Of a stretch of DNA of 19,021 nt, positions 8,026 through 14,360 are shown in pieces. A program made the translations under genes and the position numbers. Origin of the DNA: an uncultured Eggerthellaceae bacterium (GTDB lineage: Bacteria > Actinomycetota > Coriobacteriia > Coriobacteriales > Eggerthellaceae). The notes under the pieces were generated by a model. It ran no database searches, was not told the origin of the DNA, and saw only the letters and a program-made list of their open reading frames with translations. Where the stretch lies: NCBI GenBank assembly GCA_910588435.1, contig CAJUPL010000034.1:1-19021 (forward strand), written 5' to 3'. How positions within the stretch are numbered: the first letter of the stretch is position 1; the number at the start of each line of letters is the position of its first letter.

Positions 8026-8124
8026 GGATGATGTGGGTGAGGATGGGTGGCCTGATGCAGATGGGTTATCTGGGAAGGTGAGGAAGCGACCCTTGAGGGG
8101 TGGCACATGGGATCCCTAGCTTGA

Positions 8125-8426
8125 AGGTGATCTGCGCCAGGCTAGGTTGCCTCACCTGATGCTGAGTGCCGGGTGTTCGCAGGCTAGCGCCTGCGTTACG
8201 CATTGCTCATCGCAATGCTGCGGCTGCAATGCAGCCGCCCACAGGTGGAGAGGGGCAACTGCGGCTGCGATGCAGCCGCCTACCGCAGGGGGGGTGGATA
8301 GGTGGCCGGAAGGCCACCAAGGCCGCTACAGATGCATGAGCGTCAAGCGAATGCAGCTGTTAAAGGCCGTTATAAAAGTGCATGGGCGTGTTCTTCGCCC
8401 ATGCAGCATTTTTTTGGGGCAGCAAG
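8125..8426 (+). repeat. Composite hairpin element, copy B (candidate structured RNA)
   Basis: The fullest copy. It begins with stem AGGTGA/TCACCT (8125-8157) around TCTGCGCCAGGCTAGG. H1 is CGCAGGC/GCCTGCG (8178-8195), then GTTACG. H2 is GCATTGC/GCAATGC (8200-8218) and H3 is GCGGCTGC-AAT-GCAGCCGC (8220-8238). A further stem CTGCGG/CCGCAG follows. H4 is GGTGGCC-GGAA-GGCCACC (8301-8318). H5 is CAGATGCAT/ATGCAGCTG (8329-8359) between two AAGGCCG boxes. H6 is TGCATGGGCG/CGCCCATGCA (8379-8405), then GCA, seven T and GGGGCAGCAAG. H6 plus the T run could terminate plus-strand transcription. Read on the minus strand, H6 followed by CTTTTAT could terminate rhaD. Confidence 0.7.
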
Positions 8427-8430
8427 CAGG

Positions 8431-9480
8431 TCAGGAAGTCTTCTTTATGCCGAAGCGGTAGACGGGCTCTTCAGGCTGGGTGGGTGAAGGTGCAGGAGCT
8501 GCTTTCGCGGGTTCAGCCGGGAAATGGAAAACGCTGGGCATGTTCGCCAGGACCTCGTCAGGCACCTTCTCCTGCTTCTCTTGCACGGGCGGCTTCTTGG
8601 GGACCGCGTTCGCCACCTCAAGCTTCACGCGCTCAGGGGCGGGCGTGCCAAGCACGGGCTTTGCGAACATCTGGCGCCTGGAAAGCCCAAGGTCATACTC
8701 GCGCGAGAACCGCGACAGATCCTCGTCCTCTATGCAGGACGTGTTCGGCATACCGCAAGCGCGGGCCTTGCACCAGATCTCAGCCGCTTTCTCCACCGTG
8801 TGCGCTACGCCGAAGGCCTCATCCATCGTGTCACCAGAGACGAACAGCCCGTGATGCGGCCAGACCACGGCGTTCGACGTCTCCATGGCCTTCGCCGTCT
8901 CTATTGCCAGATCGATGCTGCCCGGCACCTCCCAGCCGATCACTTGGACGCCGTAGCGCAGCACCATGGCGCATTCTGCCAGCTGCGCCCAGAGCGTGCG
9001 CGTGAAGACCGCGCTGTCGTGCGGCATCACGCAGCTCATGGCTGCCAGGTTCACGGGGTGGCAGTGGTAGATCACGCGGCTCTTTCCCCGCGTTGCGGCT
9101 TTGCGCACCTCGTGGTTGATCAGGTGCGCCGTGAGCTCAGAGGTGGGATGCGTTCCGTCTTTGAAGCCCCAGACCTCGCGCCATGCGGTGCCAGTGCGGT
9201 CTATCTCGATGATGCCAAGGGTGCTCTTCGGGTCATGCGTGATGTTGCGAAAGTGGCTGCCAGATGCCGTGATCAGGAAGCATTCGCCCGCAAGCGTTGG
9301 GATGTCAGTGTCTATGCCAACCCATGGCTTGGCGCGGAAACCGGCCTTGACCTGCGAGACCTCCACCGTGGTCAGCCTATAGGATGCGTTCCCGCCGTTG
9401 GATTCATGCCAACCGAATGTCCAGCCGTCATTGCACATGCGGATGAAGCTTTTGGCGAAATCAGTATCTAAGACCTTCAT
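8431..9480 (-). CDS. rhaD: Rhamnulose-1-phosphate aldolase with C-terminal extension
   Basis: Class II (zinc) aldolase of the RhaD type, which splits L-rhamnulose 1-phosphate into dihydroxyacetone phosphate and L-lactaldehyde. Residues 1-275 follow E. coli RhaD closely: the GWHESNGGNASYRL start, the PTSEL acid (E115), zinc ligands in YHCHPVN (H139, H141) and WPHHGLF (H210). The enzyme core is about 275 residues, but this protein has 349. The extra 75 residues are Pro/Ala/Lys/Glu-rich, with a short possible helix (VPDEVLANMPSVFHF), and end in YRFGIKKTS. The ATG has AGGAG 6 nt upstream. It follows larC by 38 nt in the same direction, so it is probably the last gene of a larB-larC-rhaD unit. No rhamnose isomerase or kinase gene is in the window. 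Confidence 0.85.
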   Translation of the reverse strand: MKVLDTDFAKSFIRMCNDGWTFGWHESNGGNASYRLTTVEVSQVKAGFRAKPWVGIDTDIPTLAGECFLITASGSHFRNITHDPKSTLGIIEIDRTGTAWREVWGFKDGTHPTSELTAHLINHEVRKAATRGKSRVIYHCHPVNLAAMSCVMPHDSAVFTRTLWAQLAECAMVLRYGVQVIGWEVPGSIDLAIETAKAMETSNAVVWPHHGLFVSGDTMDEAFGVAHTVEKAAEIWCKARACGMPNTSCIEDEDLSRFSREYDLGLSRRQMFAKPVLGTPAPERVKLEVANAVPKKPPVQEKQEKVPDEVLANMPSVFHFPAEPAKAAPAPSPTQPEEPVYRFGIKKTS

Positions 9481-9518
9481 CTGGGCTCCTGGTTCACGCG
9501 GTCAGTGCATCACTTATA

Positions 9519-10109
9519 TCACGGATTGCAGCGCATCACGGCTTCAACGTCCATATTCCGGGCATCCTCCGCAGACACGAACTCCTGTGCGAAATAGCGA
9601 GCGAGCGCGGCGCCCGTTGGGGTCGTTAGCTCACCTTCTGTGTCCCCTGCGAACGAAGGCAGCCCTTCTAGCAGGTTCGCCGTTGCAGGCGCCGGAATGG
9701 GCAGGCGACCGTGAGCGCAGTCCACGAACCCGTACCCCGTGCAGATGGGCGTTGACACGATGCGCTCAGGAGAGAGGGCAGCCATGGCCCCGCACGCGGC
9801 AAGGATGTAGGACACCGCGTCCTCAGAGCCAACCTCGTGGAAGTGCACGTTCTGGACAGTGGTGTCATGAGCCTTCGCCTCGGCCTCAGCTAGGAGCGCA
9901 TACACCCCGTGCGCGTGCTGCTTGGCAGCCGCGGTGGCGCTTGATGCGTCAATGCGCTCGGCCACCTCTTGCACGCTGTGATGATGGTGGTGATGGCCTG
10001 CGGCATCAGCGTGGAAGACGGGCTCTGGCAGGCCCGCTAGCGAGCAGGCCGCTTTCGCGAACCCGGCCTTGGTGGATCCGTGCGTGCAGTCCAATAGAAG
10101 CATTATCAC
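9519..10109 (-). CDS. larC: LarC N-terminal half (nickel insertion for NPN cofactor)
   Basis: 196 residues matching only the first half (LarC1) of LarC, the CTP-dependent enzyme that inserts nickel into the pincer nucleotide cofactor of lactate racemase. Visible marks are the N-terminal MIMLLLDC strand, a HHHHHH run (residues 39-44) typical of this family, VHFHEVGSEDAVSYI, and TPICTGYGFVDCAHGRLPIP. LarC is normally about 400 residues, made whole or by a ribosomal frameshift. Here the frame ends at VEAVMRCNP, and no second half follows before rhaD. The usual GISGDM after the first strand reads GSTKAGF. The GTG start, with AAAGGA 6 nt upstream, aligns best with the family; an ATG two codons later is the alternative. 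Whether it still works in nickel insertion is unsure. Confidence 0.8.
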   Translation of the reverse strand: MIMLLLDCTHGSTKAGFAKAACSLAGLPEPVFHADAAGHHHHHHSVQEVAERIDASSATAAAKQHAHGVYALLAEAEAKAHDTTVQNVHFHEVGSEDAVSYILAACGAMAALSPERIVSTPICTGYGFVDCAHGRLPIPAPATANLLEGLPSFAGDTEGELTTPTGAALARYFAQEFVSAEDARNMDVEAVMRCNP

Positions 10110-10125
10110 GAAGCGTCCTTTCCGA

Positions 10126-10223
10126 GGATGAGACCACTGGGACGGTTCTTTTGGTCTTTTTGCTCAAATGAGCAAAAAGACCAAAAGAACCGTCCCAGTG
10201 GTCTCATCCCAGTGGTCTCATCC
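10126..10223. repeat. 41-bp perfect palindrome plus 14-bp direct duplication
   Basis: Arms 10126-10166 and 10169-10209 are perfect inverted complements separated by AA. The 14-bp arm end CAGTGGTCTCATCC is repeated once more at 10210-10223. It fills the larB-larC gap: it begins 3 nt after the larB stop codon and ends just before the larC ribosome binding site. In RNA it would form a very stable hairpin, likely an RNase III target or partial block that lowers larC and rhaD relative to larB. Its shape suggests a REP-type or miniature mobile palindrome. Confidence 0.9.
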
Positions 10224-10226
10224 ATG

Positions 10227-10970
10227 TCATCCTTTGCAGATCATGGCAGCGGTGTATGCGGCGCCGAAGCCGTTGTCAATGTTGACCACCGTGACACCCG
10301 ACGCGCACGAGTTCAGCATAGACAACAGCGCCGCCACGCCGCCGAACGCCGCGCCGTAGCCCACGCTTGTGGGCACCGCGATCACTGGGCAGTTCGCCAT
10401 GCCGCCGAGCACGCTTGCAAGCGCGCCCTCCATCCCGGCCACCGCAACGATGGCTGCGGCCCCCATGATGTCGTCCAGGCGAGCCAGCGTCCGGTGCAGC
10501 CCGGCAACGCCAACGTCATAGGCGCGCACGGTGCGGCAGCCAAGCATCTCTGAGGTGAGCGCGGCTTCCTCCGCCACGGGCATGTCGGACGTGCCCGCGC
10601 TTGCCACCAGCACGTAGCCTTCCGTGCTGGCCTCAGGGCGGCCGCCCACGATCCCCACTCGTGCATCTGAGTGGTATTCAAGCTGGATGCCGTTCGCCAC
10701 CACGGCGTCCGCCTTGTCAGCGTCAAGGCGCGTGATCAGCACGTGCGGCTGCCCGGCTGACTGCAGCGTGCGGACGATCTCCGCGATCTGGGGCGCTGTC
10801 TTGCCCTCGCCGTAGATGACCTCGGTTGCGCCCTGGCGGAGCTGGCGGTGCGTGTCCACGTTCGCGAAGCCGATGTCTTGGAACGGAGCTTGCCGGAGGG
10901 CGCACTCCGCTTCGTCTATGGATACGGCTCCTGCGCGGACGTCTTGCAGGAGCTTGTGGATGCTGTCCAT
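10227..10970 (-). CDS. larB: LarB, pyridinium-3,5-biscarboxylate mononucleotide synthase
   Basis: 247 residues, normal for LarB. LarB carboxylates and hydrolyses nicotinate adenine dinucleotide, the first step of the nickel-pincer nucleotide cofactor made for lactate racemase and related LarA enzymes. The C-terminal half is the PurE/AIR-carboxylase-like domain, with SAGTSDMPVAEEA and VPTSVGYGAAFGG. The cysteine in MLNSCASGV (C222) is in the region where LarB uses a catalytic cysteine. I choose ATG 10970, with AAAGG 8 nt upstream; the in-frame GTG at 10979 lies inside that ribosome binding site. larC follows after the palindrome. LarE and LarA are not in the window. Confidence 0.93.
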   Translation of the reverse strand: MDSIHKLLQDVRAGAVSIDEAECALRQAPFQDIGFANVDTHRQLRQGATEVIYGEGKTAPQIAEIVRTLQSAGQPHVLITRLDADKADAVVANGIQLEYHSDARVGIVGGRPEASTEGYVLVASAGTSDMPVAEEAALTSEMLGCRTVRAYDVGVAGLHRTLARLDDIMGAAAIVAVAGMEGALASVLGGMANCPVIAVPTSVGYGAAFGGVAALLSMLNSCASGVTVVNIDNGFGAAYTAAMICKG

Positions 10971-10995
10971 TGGTGCCACCTTTCTTGATCTGGAT

Positions 10996-11023
10996 ATTGT
11001 AATGGGGCGCGTGGACTGTAGAA
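10996..11023 (-). promoter_or_regulatory. Putative larB promoter
   Basis: On the minus strand, -10 TACAAT (11001-10996) and a weak -35 TTCTAC (11023-11018) are separated by 16 nt, about 26 nt before the larB start. It occupies the same bases as the opposite promoter for the GNAT gene. Confidence 0.4.
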
Positions 11024-11024
11024 T
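10997..11024 (+). promoter_or_regulatory. Putative promoter of the GNAT gene
   Basis: -35 TTGTAA (10997-11002), a 16-nt spacer and -10 TAGAAT (11019-11024), about 40 nt before the start. Its -35 overlaps the -10 of the opposing larB promoter and vice versa, so the two would exclude each other. Confidence 0.45.
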
Positions 11025-11063
11025 TCACAGCACGCGAAATACGGGCGCAAGGCAGGTGTGAAG

Positions 11064-11603
11064 ATGGAGATGCAGGCAAGGCGGGCGACGCTTGATGACT
11101 TCGATGACGTGGTGGAGTTCTACACCGCGGTGGGGCAGGCGGCGGCTGGGACGGACAATGACCCCATCTGGGAGGTTGGCGTCTACCCAACGCATGATGA
11201 GCTGCGCGAATACATCCAGATGGGCGAGATGCATCTGGGCGAGATAGATGGGCAGATAGCTGCGGCCATCGTCACCTCGCACGCGCTTGAAGAAGGCTAC
11301 GCTGTGGTGGATTGGGCCGCCGACGTGCCGCTTGAGGAGTCAACCATCATCCACCTGTTCGGCATGCATCCTGACTTCAAGGGGCAAGGGCTCTCCCGGA
11401 AGCTCTTGGCTGCGGTTGAGGAAGAGCTTGCGAATGCGGGCGACCGCGTCTTCCGGCTTGATGTTGTTGCGGAGAACACGGTGGCGCAGAAGGTGTACGA
11501 GCGCCTTGGGTTCACGTTCTGCGGGACGCAGTATCTGGAGTACTCAGATTATCAGGGGGATTTCGCCTTCTTTGAGAAGGAGATTATTCCCGGCCGTTCA
11601 TGA
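11064..11603 (+). CDS. GNAT-family N-acetyltransferase
   Basis: 179 residues from ATG 11064, which lies about 7 nt after an AGG; GTG 11058 is an alternative. The acetyl-CoA loop is visible in HPDFKGQGLSRKLLAAVEEE (about residues 108-127), followed by the typical DVVAENTVAQKVYERLGF segment of the GNAT fold. The acceptor substrate cannot be told. The gene stands alone, divergent from larB. The next gene (PRC-barrel) runs toward it, with 34 nt between the stop codons. No clear terminator is seen. Confidence 0.85.
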   Translation: MEMQARRATLDDFDDVVEFYTAVGQAAAGTDNDPIWEVGVYPTHDELREYIQMGEMHLGEIDGQIAAAIVTSHALEEGYAVVDWAADVPLEESTIIHLFGMHPDFKGQGLSRKLLAAVEEELANAGDRVFRLDVVAENTVAQKVYERLGFTFCGTQYLEYSDYQGDFAFFEKEIIPGRS

Positions 11604-11637
11604 ATGCGTTTTTGAATGCGTTCCTGAAGGCGCGGCT

Positions 11638-12489
11638 CTAATCCTGGCCGTTCATGCCCTTCTTGAACTCATCCTTGAAGTTCTTGAACATGCCCGATGT
11701 GCGGCCGATCTGCCGTCCCGTGGCATAAACACCCTTTTGCACGGCCTCACCGGCGGCCTTCGACGCCTCTTTCACTTTGGGCTTGGCCTTCTTCTTCACA
11801 CGCCTGACCGTCTTCTGCGCCTTGTCAGCGGCTACAGCCGTGGCAGCGCCCGCCTTGTCCGCCACGCCCTCTGAGAGCTGGACCTCTTTCGCGGAGTCCT
11901 TCACCAAAAGCGCACCAAGGGCGCCGTCGTCGTCATCGTCTGCCATGTAGAGGCGCGTGCCCATCCCGCGCTTGAACCCGCAGATGTCCTCCGGGCCTAG
12001 CGTGCGGCGGCCCAAAAGCGTGTTCGCCGTAGCGCCTTGCGAGAGCGTGACGCCGGTGACGCGCCCGGTCTCTGGGCTGAAGGCCACGTCATCCACCACG
12101 CCCACCTGCGTGCCGTCTTGCGTGATGGCCGGCAGCCCCACCCAGATGACGCAATCATCCAGGTTGATGGAGAGCGCCTTGCACGCGCTCTTGTCCTTGG
12201 AGCCCGCGTCATCGTTCAGGACGATGTCACCGTCTTGGATGTGGAAGCCGTTGAAGGCAACGAACAGGTCTTTCCTGTGGAACATCAGCGCCACATCTGG
12301 GCGCTTGATCAGGAAACCCACGCAGCGGGGCTCCTTCGGGTGGAAGACGAATGAGCGGATGCGGCCTACCTTCTTGACGGCATCCGGGTCATTCTTCTTC
12401 GGGCGCTCTGTCCAGACCTTCTTGGTGGCCAGGTCTTTGGTGTGCAAGTCTGCGTGCATATCCGCGTGCGTGTCCGTGTGCATGCTCAT
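11638..12489 (-). CDS. PRC-barrel domain protein with basic Ala/Lys tail
   Basis: 283 residues. Two PRC-barrel-like segments are visible at about 20-95 and 115-185; the second has the clear pattern DGTQVGVVDDVAFSPETGRV. PRC-barrels are small beta domains found in photosystem H subunits, RimM and stress proteins. A run of aspartates (ADDDDDG, about 183-189) follows, then a Lys/Ala-rich helical tail (200-283) that could bind nucleic acid or membrane. The N-terminus is a His/Asp quasi-repeat (HTDTHADMHADLH), possibly metal-binding. No good ribosome binding site precedes ATG 12489, so the start is uncertain. It lies downstream of the YtxH gene in the same direction, separated by a terminator-like hairpin. 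Specific function is unknown. Confidence 0.75.
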   Translation of the reverse strand: MSMHTDTHADMHADLHTKDLATKKVWTERPKKNDPDAVKKVGRIRSFVFHPKEPRCVGFLIKRPDVALMFHRKDLFVAFNGFHIQDGDIVLNDDAGSKDKSACKALSINLDDCVIWVGLPAITQDGTQVGVVDDVAFSPETGRVTGVTLSQGATANTLLGRRTLGPEDICGFKRGMGTRLYMADDDDDGALGALLVKDSAKEVQLSEGVADKAGAATAVAADKAQKTVRRVKKKAKPKVKEASKAAGEAVQKGVYATGRQIGRTSGMFKNFKDEFKKGMNGQD

Positions 12490-12506
12490 GGGCGTGATGA
12501 TATCAA

Positions 12507-12531
12507 AAGGCCCTGCGTTGCACAGGGCCTT
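12507..12531 (-). terminator. Intrinsic terminator after the YtxH gene
   Basis: A perfect 9-bp stem AAGGCCCTG/CAGGGCCTT (12507-12515 with 12523-12531) with a 7-nt loop lies 22 nt past the YtxH stop codon. It is followed on the minus strand by TTGATAT, so the T run is weak and some read-through to the PRC-barrel gene is likely. Confidence 0.6.
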
Positions 12532-12552
12532 GTCATACCTTGCGAACGGAGC

Positions 12553-13053
12553 CTACTTGGTGGCTTCGTCAACCTTCTTGTCAGCTTCCTTGGCGACGTC
12601 CTTGGCCTTATCTGCGGCCTTGTCAGTTGCCTTCTTCGCCTCATCGGCTGCCTTGTCAGTGGCATCCTTTGCAGCGTCAGCCGCCTTGTCAGTTGCGTCC
12701 TTCGCGGCGTCAACCGTCTCAGCAGCGTTCTCCTTCACCTGCTGGGCGATGCGCTCACGTGCAGCTTCGATCTTCTCGCGCAGCTCATCGTTCTTGTCAG
12801 TGGCCTCCTTGACGCCCTTGTTGGCTGCGTCACGGACCTGGCCCACGACTTCCTGGCCCTTATCAGTTGCCTGCTTGATGCCATCCTGGATGGTGCTCAT
12901 TGCCTGCTCACCGAACTCCTGTGCGTTGTTCATTGCAACATTCGCCTGGTCAGCAACCATGTCACGCGTCTCTTGACCGGAACGCGGCGCAAAGAGCAAC
13001 GCGCCAACCGCACCGATAGCACCACCTAGGATGAATGGAATGATCCTGCCCAT
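12553..13053 (-). CDS. YtxH-domain envelope protein with LEA-like repeats
   Basis: 166 residues. The N-terminus is the YtxH-type start: a glycine-rich hydrophobic helix (4-22, IIPFILGGAIGAVGALLFAP) followed by RSGQETR. The rest is a long Ala/Lys/Glu/Asp helix. Residues 116-148 are three 11-residue repeats (AAKDATDKAAD twice, then EAKKATDKAAD), the pattern of LEA and apolipoprotein-like amphipathic helices. Such proteins are membrane-tethered and linked to general stress, but no precise role is known. The ATG has AGGAGG 5 nt upstream, a clear start. A TATAAT box and a palindrome lie upstream. Confidence 0.85.
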   Translation of the reverse strand: MGRIIPFILGGAIGAVGALLFAPRSGQETRDMVADQANVAMNNAQEFGEQAMSTIQDGIKQATDKGQEVVGQVRDAANKGVKEATDKNDELREKIEAARERIAQQVKENAAETVDAAKDATDKAADAAKDATDKAADEAKKATDKAADKAKDVAKEADKKVDEATK

Positions 13054-13085
13054 GTCTGCCTCCTAATCTCAGTTTCAGTGCGCTC

Positions 13086-13110
13086 ATTATATATATCGCT
13101 CACTGTGAGC
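13086..13110 (-). promoter_or_regulatory. Putative promoter and operator of the YtxH gene
   Basis: On the minus strand, -10 TATAAT (13091-13086) lies about 33 nt before the start. A perfect palindrome GCTCAC-T-GTGAGC (13098-13110) sits in the spacer, where a repressor would block polymerase. No good -35 is seen. Confidence 0.45.
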
Positions 13111-13189
13111 TTTTCGAAATGGCGATAAGTCAGCAAGGCGAAACCGGGACGTTACGAATGAAGAAGCTGAGGCATTCGCCGTGTTCGCC

Positions 13190-13218
13190 TTGCGTCTGAT
13201 GGTTGCGTTCGATATACT
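13190..13218 (+). promoter_or_regulatory. tRNA-Thr promoter
   Basis: -35 TTGCGT (13190-13195), a 17-nt spacer and -10 TATACT (13213-13218), 33 nt before the tRNA 5' end. Confidence 0.65.
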
Positions 13219-13251
13219 CTGACGCTGCCGTTGAATACGGCGAATGGTCAC

Positions 13252-13327
13252 GCCAACGTGGCTCAGTTGGTAGAGCAACGCACTCGTAATGCGTAGGTCA
13301 GCGGTTCGAGTCCGCTCGTTGGCTCCA
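13252..13327 (+). tRNA. tRNA-Thr (anticodon CGT)
   Basis: Full cloverleaf. The acceptor stem is GCCAACG/CGTTGGC (7 bp), the D arm has AGTTGGTAGA, the anticodon stem is ACGCA/TGCGT with loop CTCGTAA (anticodon CGT, reading ACG), and the T arm is CAGCG-GTTCGAGT-CCGCT. The discriminator is T and CCA is encoded (13325-13327). It has its own promoter and a terminator, so it is a single-gene unit. Confidence 0.97.
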
Positions 13328-13337
13328 TTGAACTTGC

Positions 13338-13367
13338 AAGGCCAGCAGGCATCCGCCCGCTGGCCTT
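13338..13367 (+). terminator. Intrinsic terminator of the tRNA-Thr unit
   Basis: Stem AAGGCCAGC/GCTGGCCTT (13338-13346 with 13359-13367), with further pairing inside the loop, is followed by TTGCTTT. Confidence 0.75.
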
Positions 13368-13404
13368 TTGCTTTCGGTCTTTTGAATGGCTTTGATCCGG
13401 ATCT

Positions 13405-13899
13405 TTATCCCAGGATGCGGGCTAGCTCCCGCTTGCTGTTAAAGGTGCGGATGTCATCAGGGTTCGACACCTTGACCACCTCACCCGTCCACGTGTCCCC
13501 GCCATTCGCGAACTTCTTGCTGCGGACGATGTATGTGAACTTGAGGCGCTGGCCGTCGTTCTTGCCGTCCTCATCCTTGCTGAAATCGTAAGACAGGCCG
13601 CTCAGCATCTTCTGCAGAGTAGGCACGTACGCGTTCTCAGTTTCCACCTTCACCACGCCGGCTTCAGGGTTGTACACAACGTCATTGCCAAGGAAGGACG
13701 TGCGAATGGAGCGGCGGCGCTTCTCTTCGGACCAGTTGATCAGCAGGCACACGGCTATGATGATCAGCCACCACACGATGGTGATCACAAGGTCAGTTGG
13801 GCTGTCCACCAGGTTGAACCCGAGCCCGAACCACATTGCCAGGAAGATGATGGAGGCCACCACCAGGATGGCGATTATGATCCAATTGCTCTTGCGCAT
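13405..13899 (-). CDS. Hypothetical two-helix membrane protein
   Basis: 164 residues from ATG 13899, which has AGAAGGGG 6 nt upstream; an upstream in-frame GTG (13920) lacks such a site. Two hydrophobic helices lie at the N-terminus (about 5-28 and 37-55), joined by a short loop with an acidic residue. After KRRRS a soluble domain of about 100 residues follows, presumably cytoplasmic by the positive-inside rule (KRRR after helix 2). Its beta-rich pattern (VVYNPEAGVVKVE, LKFTYIVRS, DTWTGEVVKV) does not match a family I know. It stands alone between the tRNA and the toxin-like peptide region. Confidence 0.7.
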   Translation of the reverse strand: MRKSNWIIIAILVVASIIFLAMWFGLGFNLVDSPTDLVITIVWWLIIIAVCLLINWSEEKRRRSIRTSFLGNDVVYNPEAGVVKVETENAYVPTLQKMLSGLSYDFSKDEDGKNDGQRLKFTYIVRSKKFANGGDTWTGEVVKVSNPDDIRTFNSKRELARILG

Positions 13900-13960
13900 G
13901 CGAAACCCCTTCTGCAGCACTCGCTGGGCTGTGGTGCTGGCTCATGATGAAATGCATCGG

Positions 13961-13990
13961 TTATTAGACAGTGTCTGATTTGTAACACAA
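13961..13990 (-). promoter_or_regulatory. Putative promoter with palindrome for the membrane protein gene
   Basis: On the minus strand, -35 TTGTGT (13990-13985), an 18-nt spacer and -10 TAATAA (13966-13961), about 62 nt before ATG 13899. A palindrome AGACA-N-TGTCT at the -10/spacer border could be an operator. Confidence 0.4.
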
Positions 13991-14202
13991 ATTCCTTTTT
14001 CAGCGGAAAACCCATTACCGATTGGTTGCTTTCGCGCACTGCTTTTCTTCGCGAACGGCGATTGGTGCATAGGCAACTATCCGAATGCTGCGGATTGTTT
14101 GATGTCCAAAAACTGCTAGATCCGTGTCAGATCCATGAGAACGTCTGTTTCCCTATTAGGTCTACAATAAGAGAAGCTCAACGGAGTAAGACCCGTGTGC
14201 TG

Positions 14203-14232
14203 GTAGCGCCTCCAATTTCGAAGGAGGTCTAC
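14203..14232 (+). promoter_or_regulatory. Hairpin sequestering a Shine-Dalgarno site
   Basis: GTAG (14203-14206) pairs with CTAC (14229-14232), G208 can wobble with T228, and CCTCC (14209-14213) pairs with GGAGG (14223-14227). Only C14207 is bulged and the loop is 9 nt. This hides the AAGGAGGT site of the 41-residue ORF. Upstream TACAAT (14163-14168) is a possible -10. Confidence 0.6.
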
Positions 14233-14234
14233 TT

Positions 14235-14360
14235 ATGATCGAGATTACCATGGCAACAGAGATACTAGCCTTGTTGACCGCAGCCCTGGCTCTCACCAGG
14301 GCTGCAATCGAGCTCATATCCATAGTACGAAAAGGGAAGAGCCGGAACCGCAGGGAGTAG
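14235..14360 (+). CDS. 41-residue hydrophobic peptide with basic tail, type I toxin-like
   Basis: A short ORF starting at ATG 14235, with a perfect AAGGAGGT 6 nt upstream. Residues 6-31 form one hydrophobic helix (MATEILALLTAALALTRAAI then ELISIV) and the tail is strongly basic (RKGKSRNRRE). Length, single helix and charged tail match small membrane toxins of type I toxin-antitoxin systems in general form; I cannot place it in a named family. The message is highly structured. The Shine-Dalgarno site is paired, codons at 14280-14305 form a perfect 10-bp hairpin, and the stop codon lies inside a perfect 11-bp hairpin (14350-14377). Such structure is usual for type I toxin mRNAs. No antisense promoter was identified. 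Alternatively the region is a non-coding structured RNA and the ORF is accidental. Confidence 0.5.
   Translation: MIEITMATEILALLTAALALTRAAIELISIVRKGKSRNRRE

Noticed and set aside
7798..8106. N-terminal extension of the first atp gene to 214 residues
   Set aside because: The extra 103 codons run through repeat element D (palindromes, low-complexity peptide); the membrane-protein pattern starts at ATG 7797.
8524..9471. 315-codon plus-strand open frame
   Set aside because: Antisense to rhaD, whose catalytic motifs are clear; the antisense product has no recognisable domain.
9481..9518. Programmed frameshift leading to a LarC2 half
   Set aside because: The 38 nt between larC and rhaD are too short and no LarC C-terminal motif appears in any frame nearby.
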